Of a stretch of 64,000 nucleotides of DNA, positions 1 to 10,400 are shown piece by piece. This DNA comes from Ectobius pallidus (taxonomy: Eukaryota; Arthropoda; Insecta; Blattodea; Ectobiidae). The stretch's first letter is position 1, and the number at the start of each line of letters is the position of its first letter. Where the stretch lies: NCBI GenBank assembly GCA_964059195.1, contig CAXKWD010000005.1, positions 44,221,825-44,285,824 of the forward strand, read 5' to 3'. Under the pieces are notes generated by a model, which saw nothing but the letters and a program-made list of their open reading frames with translations, made no database searches and was not told where the DNA came from. The translations under genes and the position numbers were made by a program.

Positions 1-365
1 TAGACTATCTATACAAAATCTGGTACTTAAGAAAGTGAGTTTCAGAATTAATTTTAACGTAACACGTCATATTGTGGTACAACCCTCAGTCAATATAACA
101 GTGCAGTATAACAGTGAGCTGCATTGCCGGTATGGCAGACGAATAATGGTGTTGGCAGCATCGTACGACCGTTCATAGACAACCGACAGACCGCATAACC
201 ACACGAAGCAGCAATTACATAACCGCAGTACAAGTGTGATTGTTATCATTATTACTTAGCTTATATTTTACGATTTAACTGCATATATGTTTAGAATGTT
301 TGTGTGAACCAGTAATCTACTGTAACAACTCATTCGTGCTCATCTGTTTCTATTGTTAAGTGATG
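1..365. other. Intergenic sequence, nothing recognised
   Basis: AT-rich DNA. I see no coding homology, tRNA-like boxes or clear tandem repeats. One 60-residue minus-strand open frame has no recognisable motif and is probably chance. Confidence 0.5.
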
Positions 366-650
366 TCTGCTTTTCTCATTTTCAGTTTAAACGATTATAA
401 TATCCAGTTACACAGCGGGGATGAGTTATGGAAACTAAACAATTCCAAATACGGCGTTTGCCTTGCGAATGAGGAAATCATGAAAAACCCAAGTCAATTT
501 GGTTGACCAGGAGGTTTGCTTTGAACCGAGGACATCTTCCCTATTTACCGGTACCACATCGCTGTAATTTCTTTTGGTATGTTCATTACGACTGAGCCAA
601 ACGGACATGCAGTTCACAACAATAAGTAGATTATAGTTTTCTTGTTACCG
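366..650 (+). repeat. Diverged dispersed repeat, copy 1 (sister at 15.41 kb)
   Basis: The stretch around 380-440 aligns by eye to 15420-15485 in the same orientation. Shared landmarks are an AACGATTATAATAT / AATGATTATGATAT block, then CAGCGGGGATGAGTT / TAGCGGTGATGAGTT and GGAAA. The trailing part near 625-645 (TATAGTTTTCTTG) matches 15580-15590, so the second copy has lost the middle. The family is unknown to me. No transposase or RT motif is visible. Strand is arbitrary. Confidence 0.5.
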
Positions 651-1019
651 TGAGCATCAAAATATCAATAATATTTTAATCAACATGCATGTTCTAAAAT
701 TCGCATTTAAGCCGTATTTATTTCATTTTTATCTTGCTACCTATTAACAAACATTATGTTAAACAAAGAATATTCACTTTAATTTTCTCTACAACGTCAC
801 TGTGATAAGTTTTCATGTATCGCTTACTGTAATGGAGATATTCTTGACAAATTGAAAATAGATAACTGTAAAGTACCCGCTAAGTCATTTTTGAAGAAAA
901 ACGGATATAGCTATTTTATTAGACATTGACAGGAGTTTCCAGGTTTAAATTTTTATAAAAATCGTTACAGGCAATTATTCAAGAATTAAAATTTTAAAAT
1001 AAATTTCATGAAAAGACTC

Positions 1020-1260
1020 ATTAATATTTCTGTTATAAAAACAAAATTCTGGGCGGTTCGATAAAATTCTGCAAGAGTCCTTAATTATAAAAATTAAGAA
1101 AATACAATGAACCGTTTACCCTCTGTGCTTGTCCACAGGCAGACGGACAGACGCCAATAAAAAATTTTTTTTCGGTTACTAGGTATCGTGAAACATGTTT
1201 TCCCGGTGTTATCTCGATTTCGATTTTTTGTCACGATCACAATACTTTCTCTATATTATG
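1020..1260 (+). repeat. Diverged dispersed repeat with GACGGACAGAC tract, copy 1 (sister at 16.0 kb)
   Basis: Near 1135-1150 there is a CAGACGGACAGACG tract. It is followed by a GGTGTTATCTCGATTTCGA block, then TTTTTTGTCACGATCACAAT. The same order (CAGACAGACATC, then GGTGTACCTCGATTTCGA, then TTTTTTTGTCATGATCACAAT) occurs at 16135-16232. The similarity is clear over about 110 bases and weak upstream. I cannot assign the element class. Confidence 0.55.
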
Positions 1261-1944
1261 TTGGCCTATATGTGAAAAAGTAAACGAGATTAATTTTCCT
1301 TTACTTATGTAGGCTAGGTCGATATAATTTACACAAATCACTTGTTTAATAAAATTTTATAAAATTTCACATTTGCTCAAGAATTAGGCTAAATCATTTT
1401 TGTAAGCACATATATGAAGTATATTTATGAAATATGTTTAAAATAGAACAACATTATTTTGTATAATTTAAGAAAAATTATAATGGTACACAGTAGGTAT
1501 ATGGGTATAAACCTCATAATAATCTATCTTCTAACATTTTTGGATACGTATCTGGAAGTTCGCCAAGAATTGCGTATTATGATCTCCTGACAAAATCTGT
1601 CTGGCAAGACAACTTCCAGATAAGCCAGCAGGAGGATGGAGTGGCTGACAAATTTCCAAATACTAGTTAGGCAAGCTTGCTTGAAACAAGATGGCAGCAC
1701 GCCGAACCTTTCTGGCCACCTGAATTTTAGAGCTGATGCCGGAAGATTTAATTTATACAAAAATGTAATTTTATGCTCACTTATGATAGAATTGCATAGA
1801 ATTGAGATAGAATTGCAAAAATCGATTAATGCACCACTTAAAAAGATATGTTCTTGTGTAATTGAATTGTACAAATACAAATCCGAGCTGCCACACCTAG
1901 CGGACCCCTACCGAACTACAACAAACACACCTCTTTGCTCAATC
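1261..1944. other. Intergenic sequence, nothing firm
   Basis: AT-rich. Two open frames on opposite strands overlap at about 1524-1950 (118 and 104 codons). They contain no motif I recognise. Overlapping frames on both strands of a locally GC-richer patch are typical of repeat-derived DNA, so I do not call a gene. Confidence 0.4.
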
Positions 1945-2190
1945 AGCTAAGGACCATTTTACAAAATTTTACTGCGTTCTTCCCGATAACAGTTCAGCGG
2001 TGGTATTACAAGACATCTTCTAGTTAAGCTATCTAGAAGTGACGTATCGGGAGGAATTGTCGGCAGGTGGTAACAGAGGCCCTTAGGATAATATTTTAGG
2101 ACCAACATTCCTCTGAGGTACCGGGATTCGAATCCATAACCTTCATTTTTCCGGTTCGATGCTCTCCAAACTGAGCTAGCCAGGGTACGA
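1945..2190 (-). mobile_element. tRNA-derived SINE, minus strand
   Basis: Read on the minus strand, 2185 to 2105 has a polymerase III promoter layout. The A box is GGCTAGCTCAG followed by TTTGGAGAGC (2161-2181). The B box is GGATTCGAATCC (2123-2135). The head cannot be a functional tRNA: the anticodon arm is disordered and the 3' side runs into an unrelated body. The body continues to lower coordinates; its end near 1945 is a guess. The tRNA-like region keeps its boxes better than most SINEs in the window. Confidence 0.65.
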
Positions 2191-2920
2191 ATCATGGCGC
2201 TAGGTTGGAATCTCTCTCCTGAGATTATCTTTAATTATGCAGTTATCCACAGCAGTTATCGAGCGTTAATAATCTAGTTGCTCTTGTTAGTGCTACATAG
2301 TATTCATGAAATATAATATACCTAAATGCCATCCTAGGTAGGGATATATGTCATAAATACTAGTCCGGATTCTAATGACATGTCATCTTTTTATTCATGC
2401 TGCATAGACATTGCCAACTTGTCGATAAATCCTAATCATGGTCTCTAAATTGTAGAAATGCATTTTTATTAGGTCATTTTTTGTTATTTTATGCCATTTA
2501 AAATTTTTAGGGCATTTATTTCAATTTTAGGTCATTATTTTGTAATTTCTTCCTTATTTAGTCATTTTCATGTATTTACATTGAGTGTATTAACTTTTTT
2601 TTCATCGCTTGCGGTGCTGTCTTTGAAGTGTTGTTTGTTTAATGCAAGAAGGAAAAATTCGGCGTTAAGTGTTGTCATGTCTCAGGCGGAAATGAGAATC
2701 AAAGAACGTTAAAATTTTGTATTATATTACTATTGTTATTAGATTGACTTGGCACCAGAGTCTGCCACCTGCTTGGATTTGAGAGTGCAAACTAATGTTT
2801 ACCCTCAATAAACAACAATATAATCCGGCAGACCACAAAAGGAAATGCCGAATTTTGACTCACCAGTGCCTCAGTGCCAGTATAAATTTCCGTGAGAAAA
2901 GAACATTTACAACATTACAG
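2191..2920. other. Intergenic sequence, nothing recognised
   Basis: AT-rich. A 73-codon plus-strand frame (2491-2712) is composed mainly of hydrophobic residues encoded by T-rich DNA and has no motif. I do not support it as a gene. Confidence 0.45.
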
Positions 2921-2924
2921 TTAT

Positions 2925-3115
2925 TTACACTCACTGACTGACTCACTGACTGATCACAATTTCTAAAAAACTATACAGCCTAGGAACGTGAAACTTGGTA
3001 CACATATTGATCCTAGGCTCTAGATGCGCACTAAGAAAGGATTTCAAAATATTTGGCCTCTAAGGGCCAAAATAGGGTAGTAAAGTTATGAAATTCACCA
3101 AAAGGAATTCATACT
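2925..3115 (+). repeat. CACTGACTGACT-type dispersed repeat
   Basis: A short tandem tract (CACTGACTGACTCACTGACTGA, 2930-2952) leads into an ordered stretch (CCTAGGAACGTGAAACTTGG, then ACACATATTGATCCTAGG). I recognise this organisation only as a recurring pattern in invertebrate repeats: a tetranucleotide tract beside a conserved non-tandem block. No second copy is obvious in this window. Confidence 0.4.
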
Positions 3116-3439
3116 GCATGTACACAATCCCCATGACAACATAATTTTTTTAAAATTACACAGGTGGCTTGGCATGACTGTGTGATTTCATGTAGACCTA
3201 ATTGATATAAAATTATGAGAAAGGCTATCAATAGAATTCCTATAAATGATTATCAACTATTTTGTGACACGAAGTAAATTTAGAAGGTCCTGGGTTCTAT
3301 TATTAAAAGTTGAACTCTTTTCTTATAGTTAGCCTAGGACTGTATTGCGAAAGATAGTTCATACAATATCAATAGATATAATTTCCTGATTAATTTCCAT
3401 TTACCATATCATCTCTCTATCTTTACCTTAGTTTTTACC

Positions 3440-3785
3440 TCTCCATTTTGGGGTCTTTTAAGCGACCCACGTTGCCCGGGCCTTAGAGGGCCGCGACCTA
3501 TCGGGAGAGGGATTACCTATGGATCACATACATACTTTCTTGACCAGACAAGGACATGGAGGGCCTCCCGGATGAGTGATCAGTCCAATGCCGGGGCCAC
3601 CTCCGATACAACACAAACACATAGGACGAGATACACCATTCACACACTCACTCCAAACAAGGCGAGGATGGGATGATGATGATAATGGCTGCCAAATTAT
3701 ATCCGGGGACCACAAGGGCCTAAAGTTACCAGATATTTATCTCACAGGTGAGGAAAATCCCGGAAAAATCCTACCTAGGTAATTT
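3440..3785 (+). repeat. Dispersed repeat, long copy (truncated sister at the right edge)
   Basis: The block 3470-3560 matches 63905-64000 in direct orientation. Shared landmarks are GCCCGGGCCTTA, then CCTATCGGGAGAGGGA versus CCTGTCGGAAGAGGGA, then CTATGGATCA and ACCAGACAAGGA. The element is GC-richer than its surroundings and ends near a CTCACAGGTGAGGAAAA block (3742-3758). No coding potential is recognised, and the two opposing short frames here are shadows of the repeat. Confidence 0.6.
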
Positions 3786-3972
3786 GTGTTATATACAAAT
3801 AAATAAAGCAGAACGGGCTAACAAAATCGAAGCGATCGACATCTCCATGTGTTATGTTGAAAAATCTATTTCCAGGATGATCTTCATCCCCAGATGCTAT
3901 GCACATGTTTTACAATTGAAAAGTATTACTAAAATATGATGCTGCAGTATGGGAGAAAGTCATGTTTTCTGC

Positions 3973-3973
3973 G

Positions 3974-4022
<49 letters not shown>
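3973..4022 (+). repeat. CT microsatellite
   Basis: A (CT)n run of about 48 bases with few interruptions, grading into T-rich sequence. The leucine/serine-rich open frame over it is an artefact of the dinucleotide repeat. Confidence 0.95.
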
Positions 4023-4024
<2 letters not shown>

Positions 4025-4514
4025 CTGATAGTTCGCCATCGGAAGCAGAAATTGCAAATTCTGCTTCAAGGTGCATTCGGAAAACCTTCAGTTCATAGAT
4101 GTAAAAGTTTAAGATCTCGGTGTGCTCTACACTTGGTTGGGAATCGCACTCACAGAGATAGGAAGACTAATACTTCCTCTTATTTAATAGATACCATAGC
4201 CTACTTAAAATAATCATGGCTCACTACAACCTATGTAGTTTGCAAAGCTAAGCAGGCAGTAACTATTAATGTTTCTCCAGTATTAACCTATAAGTAATAG
4301 TATAAGGTTATTCACTCAATATTAGGTAATAGCTGGTACTTGTAACTAACTACTGAAAGTAATTATTAGTACTATTACTTATGACTCGTAGTAACTATTT
4401 AATTTTATTTGCTCCACCCATTGTCTGGAATGGTTTATATTATTAGGTTAGAATTACCTCTGTCATTGACTTTATGTTTCATTTAATTTACACATAATAG
4501 TAAAATATAACACA

Positions 4515-4787
4515 TAATTGGTGAACCTGGTTTTAACTCCTAGTGATATGACATTAAAAGATAGGCTATTTTCATGTAGTACTCATTGGGTATATATTTT
4601 TTTTCTTAGGGTGAATCATGAAAATAATTTTCAAAACAACATTTTAAAAATAAGCATAATGACCCAGGTATTATCTCCTATAATTTATGAAAACGAGTTT
4701 TCATTCGGTACCAGTACTCATTGGGTATATCTTCATTCTAAGGGTGAACTGTACAGTGTAAATATTTTCAATACACAAATATTTTAA
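4515..4787 (+). repeat. Two-copy tandem duplication, about 133 bp unit
   Basis: GTACTCATTGGGTATAT occurs at 4579 and again at 4713. Each is followed by a T-rich spacer and AGGGTGAA, and preceded by matching blocks (CTCCTAGTGATATG... versus CTCCTATAATTTATG...). The period is about 133 bases. Both units keep one reading frame open (89 codons), but nothing resembles a known protein. Confidence 0.7.
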
Positions 4788-6285
4788 CGATGTTTGTGTT
4801 TAGAAAATAATTTAATTTAACAGGAGCACAAATCTTTGTTCCTCTATGTCCACTTATGCATGCCATGGTCTCCTGAATATAATTAATATCAGCGCTGCTG
4901 CAAAACCTAAATAGCGCCTAATGTCTTAATAATAAGCGCATTGAACGTTTTAGAAATTAGGTTTACAGAAACTTGAAACCCATCCATAGGATAAACTCTC
5001 CATATTTGATAACTTATCAATGTATCTGAACTATTATTATATATGTCAGCCATTGGTAGTACATCTATTACCATCCAGTTAACAAACAAGACGAGGGTTT
5101 AATGTCAAAGGACGCTAATTCCAAAAACAGTGTTTTTGAGTTAAGAGTGTTTTTAAGCATGTTGTGGAATGCGTTTATACTAATCTAAAGTTCACGATAT
5201 TAATATATAGCAGGAACTTCTACTTTCTTTGAAGATGAAGTTATGTTAGGGGATTAAAGGAAAGAGGTGGCTGTTTAATGTACCATTCTATCACACACCA
5301 GAAAGTAATCACAAAGAACTTCATCTCAACCTTACAGGCCTTTGGCACGGCGAAAACGAAATCATAATAGGCCTCAGAACTTTATTTATGGATGTGAAAC
5401 TTCATTAATTACTTTGCTCGTTTGCCGCTCGTTGACGCGGGAGTAACGTTTAAAACACCGGAACTTCGTTAATATGGTAACTGCTAGCTTTTAGCTCACC
5501 AGGCTAGGGAAGACTCCACCTTGACGTCGATATGTTAAGAAGGAATCTGATAGTCTTATTCATCATAAAAATTGAGAAGTAGGAAGTTAAAGTTCTAGTT
5601 ATATATTTACGTACGGTATAAAATAAGATTTAACATTCAACTTAAAAGACTGGATTAAAAGTGAATATTCCAGGACGAATGGGAGGTAAGGAATATTTGT
5701 GTTCATAATAATTATTATAACCTGCAAGTTTAAACTAACAGTTTTTAATCATATATAAAAAGAATATTATAGGCCCTATATTATAGAATGGGCATGTATC
5801 TATGTACTAAAATAAAAATATAATGCAATGTACTTTTGTGACTTTCTCAACTGCTTCCACAGTGCGATTTTCTCCTCATACACTTCCACAAAGAGTGAGT
5901 CGCTGCTTCGCATTCAGTTCTCTCAGCTTCACAACAAAACTTATTTGTTTACGAGTTTTTGGAAGATGTGGCTATATCATAACAAACCCCCTGAAAAACA
6001 CGTTCCAATTTAATATACTAGATCAGGGTAAGTGCCGTTAGTATACACACTGTAAAAAGATTCTTTGGATCTTTTCTGTTTAGAATAAATGAATTTACAC
6101 TTAAACTTTCTTCGCATAAAGCGGTGCAGCAAGATTTATCTTCAACAAGTTTCGTGTCCTATTTTCAATTGGTACATAACACAAACATCAAATTTCATTT
6201 TATACGATGTGATGTTTTTCGCTTTCGAAGCTAGGCACCCACAGACGCATAGCGATAGTCCGATAATTGTATTTCTGGACTAAGG
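4788..6285. other. Intergenic sequence, nothing recognised
   Basis: Unique-looking AT-rich DNA. Short open frames at 5823-6041 and 6089-6283 lack motifs. I see no SINE boxes or inverted repeats. Confidence 0.45.
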
Positions 6286-6668
6286 GTACTGGGGACGTAG
6301 CCAGGATTTTGGTTGGAAAGGGGCCCTCCGAGGGACATGGGGTTACTCCCGGATTTTCATTTGTAAAATGAAGCCTTCAAATTTCATCTTAACGTCATTT
6401 TTCAGTTACAAACGAAATATATATTTTTTAAACACATAGGCACTACCACGTTTTACTGTTCCAAAATAATAAAATTAAAAAAGGCCTTAAAATTAAATTT
6501 TAACTATTAGTAAGTATCATTAGTCTAATATCAATACCATATTTAAGAATACGAAATGAGAAGTACATTTTCATTTAGAGAAATGAAAAGGGGGTACACA
6601 AAAACGAAATGCATTGTTATACACATAGCTTAAGAGCACTTTACTTAAAAGTTATTCTAAGAGGACGG
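6286..6668. other. Intergenic; possible repeat scrap at its left end
   Basis: GGACGTAGCCAGGATTTTGG (6293-6312), followed by a G-rich GGGGCCC tract, resembles a short motif seen in many animal repeats. Without a second copy here I cannot define an element. The rest is AT-rich and featureless up to the LINE at 6669. Confidence 0.3.
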
Positions 6669-6671
6669 TGA

Positions 6672-7303
6672 TGTGTCATCATAGTTATGAATGTCCATGC
6701 ACCAACACAAGATAAACACGATGATGACAAGGACACCTTTTATGAGGAAATAGAACGAACATTTGATCATTTTCCGGCGTATCACTTGAAAATTGTGCTA
6801 GGAGATTTCAATGCCAAAGTAGGAAGGCAGGTTATTCTCAAGCTCACGTCTGGGAACGAAAGTCTCCACTTGCAGAGCAACGACAATGGGATTAGACTAG
6901 TGAATTTGGCCAACGTTAAAAACTAATAGTAAAGAGTACAAAATTTCCACATCGTGATATTCATAAATACCCATGGACCTCGCCAGATGGAAAGACTCAT
7001 AATCAAATCGACCATGTGCTAATAGATGCAAGGAGGCAGTCTAGTAAAATCGACGTTCGAACTTTTAAGGGTGCTGACTGCGATTCAGATCACTATCTGG
7101 TAGTTGCGGCTGTTCGGGAGAAACTTCCATTAAACAATGGAACTAGGAAAAAATTCCGCATAGAAAGATTCAATCTGAAAAAGCTACGCGTAGGTGAAGA
7201 CCAAAGTAGGAATGCTTACCAAGTCGAGATTTCAAACAGATTTGCAGTCCTAGTAAACACTGCGGATGATATGAATATCGATATACCTGGGAATGCATTA
7301 TAG
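6672..7303 (+). pseudogene. LINE endonuclease domain fragment (APE/EEP fold)
   Basis: In two frames I read NVHAPTQDKHDDDKDTFYEE, then IVLGDFNAKVG (about 6795-6827), then GNESLH and SNDNG. After a frame change at about 6920 come HRDIHKYPWTSPDG-like sequence (about 6952-6990), IDHVLIDARR and GADCDSDHYLVVA (about 7070-7110). The GDFN and SDHY motifs are the metal and phosphate-binding signatures of APE-type endonucleases, which nick target DNA for reverse transcription. The N-terminal strand with the first catalytic residues is absent. Stops at 6924 and 7301 and the frame jump show it is dead. Confidence 0.85.
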
Positions 7304-7309
7304 ACAATA

Positions 7310-8751
7310 TTAAGGTAGGGGCAAAAAAAAAAATAGGTCCGCTTAAACTGGAACCAAACAACCCGTGGTTGGATGAGGAGTGCATGAAATTAATAAATCA
7401 AGAAAGGAGATGAAACTACAGTGGTTGCAGAATCCGAATAGCACTACTGTAAAAAATCTCAACAATGTTAAACGAGAAACCTCTAGAAGAATTTGAACAA
7501 AGAAAATAAAATATCTCAAAGACAAAGTAAATGAATTAGAGGAAGACCGAAAATACAACAATGTTAGGGATCCCTACGAGGGAATAAACGAGTTCAAGAA
7601 AGCTTTTCAACCTAGAATAAACATAATTAAGGGCAATGATGGCACTATACTCGCAGATTCGAACAATATCTTGAATAGGAGGAAAAATTTCTTTAATAAA
7701 TTTTAAATGTACATGGAGATGTCGAAAGTGTAAAAAGTGAAATAATCACAGCAGACCCGTTGGTTGCTGAACGAACTCTACAGAAGTAGAAATAGCTATA
7801 AGTAAACTAAAAACAGAAATCTCCAGGCGTTGACCAAATTCCAGCAGAATTAATTAAGGCAGGTGGGGAAAGATTAAACTCTGAGATCCATAAACTCATT
7901 CATATGATTTCGAGAAAGGAAGAATTGGCAAAGGAATGGAAACAATCTATTATTATATTCATCCTTAAGAAAAAGATAGGGCCGAATGTAATAATTATCG
8001 ATGAATTTCTTTCCTATCAACATCACACAAAATTCTATCTAATATACTGCTGACGAGATTAACTCCATATGCGGAAGAACTGGTTGGAGATCGCCAATGT
8101 GGATTTAGGCGAAATAGATCAAGCAGTGATTATATATTTTGTATTCGCAAAATCTAGGAGAAAAAGTGGGAGCATAACTCAGCTGTTCAACAGCTATACA
8201 TGAATATAAAAAAGCATATAATTCAGTTAGGCGAGACAAATACTTTTTAATTTTGCTTTTGAATATGTCATTAGTAAAGTTCAGGAAAACAAGGTAGGCC
8301 TAGAATTAAATGGCGGACACCAGATTTTAGCTTATGCAGATGACGTTTGCTTGTTGGGCGAAGACATAAACACAATCGAGAAAAATGCAGAAAGAGTTTT
8401 TGATGCCTGCAGAAATGTTGGATTGTAAATAAATACAGAAAAGCTTAGTACATGGTAATGGAACGTCAAAATAATAATCTACAAAATATTATAATAGCCG
8501 GTAAATCGTTCGAACAAGTGAAAAAATTGAAATATTTGGGAGCAATAATTACAGACACAAATAATATTCAGGAAGAAGTTAAGTGTAGACTCAAATCAGG
8601 AAATGCTTGTTTTTCTGCAGTTAAGCAACTCTTATCTTCTCTTCTTCTGTCCAGAAATCTAAAAATAAAGATTTATAAGACTATTATCCCGCCCGTGTAT
8701 TATATTGATGTGAGACATGGTCGCTTACTCTTCGGAAAGAACATAATCTGA
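7310..8751 (+). pseudogene. LINE reverse transcriptase, multiply frameshifted, internally deleted
   Basis: Recognisable segments are NPWLDEECMKLI (about 7360-7393) and YEGINEFKKAFQPRINII (about 7577-7630). These are followed by VDQIPAELIKAGGE (about 7829-7870), a fingers motif, and GDRQCGFRRNRSS-like sequence at about 8087-8125. Then come QLYMNIKKAYNSVRRDKY (motif A region, about 8192-8243), FNFAFEYVISKVQENKVGLE (8246-8305), AYADDVCLLGE (8330-8362) and KKLKYLGAIITD (about 8521-8556). Motif B (the conserved GLKQGD-type block) is missing because the sequence jumps from the motif A helix to the segment just before YADD. Several frame changes and stops, for example at about 7412 and 8426, add to this. 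Confidence 0.85.
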
Positions 8752-9107
8752 GAGTGTTCGAAAACAGGCTGCACAGGACAATTTTTGGGCCTAAGAGTAT
8801 GAGAATGGGTACTGGAGAAAACTGCATAACAACGAGTTTCATGACCTGTATGGATAATTAAATCACGGATGATAAAATGGGCTGGACTGTCTTGCCCGCA
8901 TGGGGGAGGAAAGACATCTTAAAAGTATTGAGTGGGAGACCCGAAGGGAAAAGACCACTTGGAAGACCTATACGTTCGTGGTAGGACAATATTAGGATGA
9001 ATTTTAGGGAAGTAGGATTTGCAAGGGATGATTGGATGGAATCAGCACAGAATAAGGTTGAATGGCGGACTGAGATAAGCGCGGCCATGCATTTTCGGGT
9101 CCCATAA
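8752..9107 (+). pseudogene. LINE ORF C-terminal region
   Basis: This continues the RT through frameshifts: RVFENRLHRTIFGPK (about 8755-8797), GRPEGKRPLGRP (about 8931-8967) and a final NFREVGFARDDWMESAQNK-like segment ending in RVP-stop at 9096-9107. This tail is characteristic of the same LINE family and has no known catalytic residues. No obvious A-rich tail or target-site duplication follows. Confidence 0.75.
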
Positions 9108-9744
9108 AATAGATCATTTTCCTTTAGCTTGCTGAGGAATTGTCTATTGCCATTGAATAAGTGAGTAATACTTTTTTCTTACAAGTGAAACAAGAAATAA
9201 TGGGTATTCAAGTGACTAAAAAACTAACTTTTCATTCTTTCAAAATATTTAAATATATAAAATAGTCTTGAACATAATCTTAAAGAGAATTGGCTTAAGC
9301 TAAGTTTAAACAAACTAACAAACCCAACAACAACACTAATAAAATCCTAATACAGAATTATAAGCAAACAAACAACACCCTATTCATATGGGATACCTCT
9401 ATGAAATACTGTCCCTTAACATCCTCGTTCCCATACTGAGCTGTCTCATTTTGGAGGTAAAGTACTGAAGTACTGAAAGACTCTGGCATACACTGCCTCA
9501 GAATTTCAGCACTGAAAGACTCGGGCAGACTCTGCCTCAGAATTTCAGTTTCTTCACACTCTACCGAAATATGGTAGTTCCCCCACCTCAGAGAGGACAT
9601 AGGCTATTCTCATCCCTTCTTCATAGGAAATTCTAATTTTTCGAGAAGTTCCTAAACGGAACCTGGTTAAAGCAAGCTTTGTAAAGATTGCAGTGACGTC
9701 AGCATATTCATATAGCATCTATGAACCAATATTGAATGTATGAA
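9108..9744. other. Intergenic, with a local 39-bp duplication
   Basis: Mostly unremarkable AT-rich sequence. The only structure is the tandem duplication at 9472-9549, listed separately. A minus-strand frame of 80 codons (9358-9600) spans it; its possible relation to 10165-10382 is given as a finding. Confidence 0.5.
9472..9549 (+). repeat. 39-bp direct tandem duplication
   Basis: Two adjacent units start with ACTGAAAGACTC at 9472 and 9511 and both finish with CTGCCTCAGAATTTCAG. They differ at a handful of positions. On the minus strand they encode EILRQSLPESFSA and EILRQCMPESFST. Confidence 0.9.
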
Positions 9745-10140
9745 GTGTTTTTATTGTTAAAGAAAAACAATCTTTTCACATTATTCGTTGCATGAGCCCT
9801 TAGGCTGTCCATGCTATAACTGTGCACAAGCAAAAATGTACACTAAAAATAAAACTAAAAACACACAGACGAACAGTTAAAAACTAATAAATATACAAAC
9901 AAAACTCCACACACACACACTCCCCACAAAAATAGCACATACACCAGCAATACCCTTAAACACACCAACCAAATATATTTTACATATTATCCTATATACA
10001 GCCGTCTACCCCATCGGAATACTCCCCTTACTCCCTCGGCCCCACTCCCTCGGCCAGTTCCATCCTAAGCTGCCTCACTTTGGACATTCATTTCCCCACA
10101 CCCCTCCCAAAAATCTATGTTAAGCAGCAGATCATATGTG
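9745..10140 (+). repeat. Dispersed repeat, copy 1 of an inverted pair (sister 39750-40152)
   Basis: The reverse complement aligns along its whole length to 39750-40152. Matching landmarks here are GCATGAGCCCTTAGGCTGTCCATGC (9791-9815), an ACACACAC tract at 9910-9921, and the block CATCGGAATACTCCCCTTACTCCCTCGGCCCC (10012-10043). The last landmark is AGCAGCAGATC (10123-10133). Identity looks high, with small indels. No transposase or RT is encoded and no tRNA boxes are visible, so this may be a non-autonomous element or a retrotransposon UTR. Confidence 0.85.
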
Positions 10141-10400
10141 AACAGCTGACTCCTACAAGAAACAGTGAAAAACTCTGGTAGATGCCGTTGCCTCAGTGTT
10201 TCCGTGAATGTACACTCTGTTCCCCAATTTGTCTTGGTTAACGTTTGGATCTCCAGAGTGACTTTACTCTGGCATTCCGCTAATGTCACTTGTTTGTCAA
10301 TATCTCTCACAAACGCTTCTGAATTTTCCTTCATGCATTGGTCTATAGGCAAAACTAGTATTTTAAAAAGATTATCAATCATATACGTATATAAGTATTT
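10141..10400 (-). other. Unidentified minus-strand open frame (105 codons)
   Basis: ATG at 10380-10382 opens a 105-codon frame ending at 10065, running into the repeat at 9745-10140. I do not recognise the product. It includes CTFTETLRQRHLPEFFTV, which resembles the duplicated peptide at 9472-9549. The last third is repeat-derived. It could be a decayed exon or transposon fragment, or chance. Confidence 0.25.

Larger units (their letters stand above)
6669..9107 (+). mobile_element. RTE-like non-LTR retrotransposon, 5' truncated and decayed
   Basis: This is a LINE remnant reading left to right. In order it holds an APE-type endonuclease without its N-terminal part (6672-7303), a linker, reverse transcriptase motifs (about 7780-8460) with YADD at 8333-8344, and a C-terminal region ending at a TAA (9105-9107). 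The tail includes GRPEGKRPLGRP-like sequence at about 8930-8965, a hallmark of this family. At least five frameshifts or stops interrupt it, so it cannot be active. About 170 bases of the RT are missing at about 8240-8248. The left edge has no upstream endonuclease sequence, the usual sign of 5' truncation during target-primed reverse transcription. Clade assignment (RTE/BovB-type, with a CFDP2-like endonuclease) is from family memory. Confidence 0.85.

Noticed and set aside
2105..2185. Possible functional tRNA gene on the minus strand
   Set aside because: The anticodon arm is disordered and there is no matching acceptor stem; it is a SINE head.
3962..4213. Open frame with a Ser/Leu run
   Set aside because: Driven by the CT microsatellite.
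8858..9088. 76-codon minus-strand frame
   Set aside because: Antisense shadow of the conserved LINE C-terminus.
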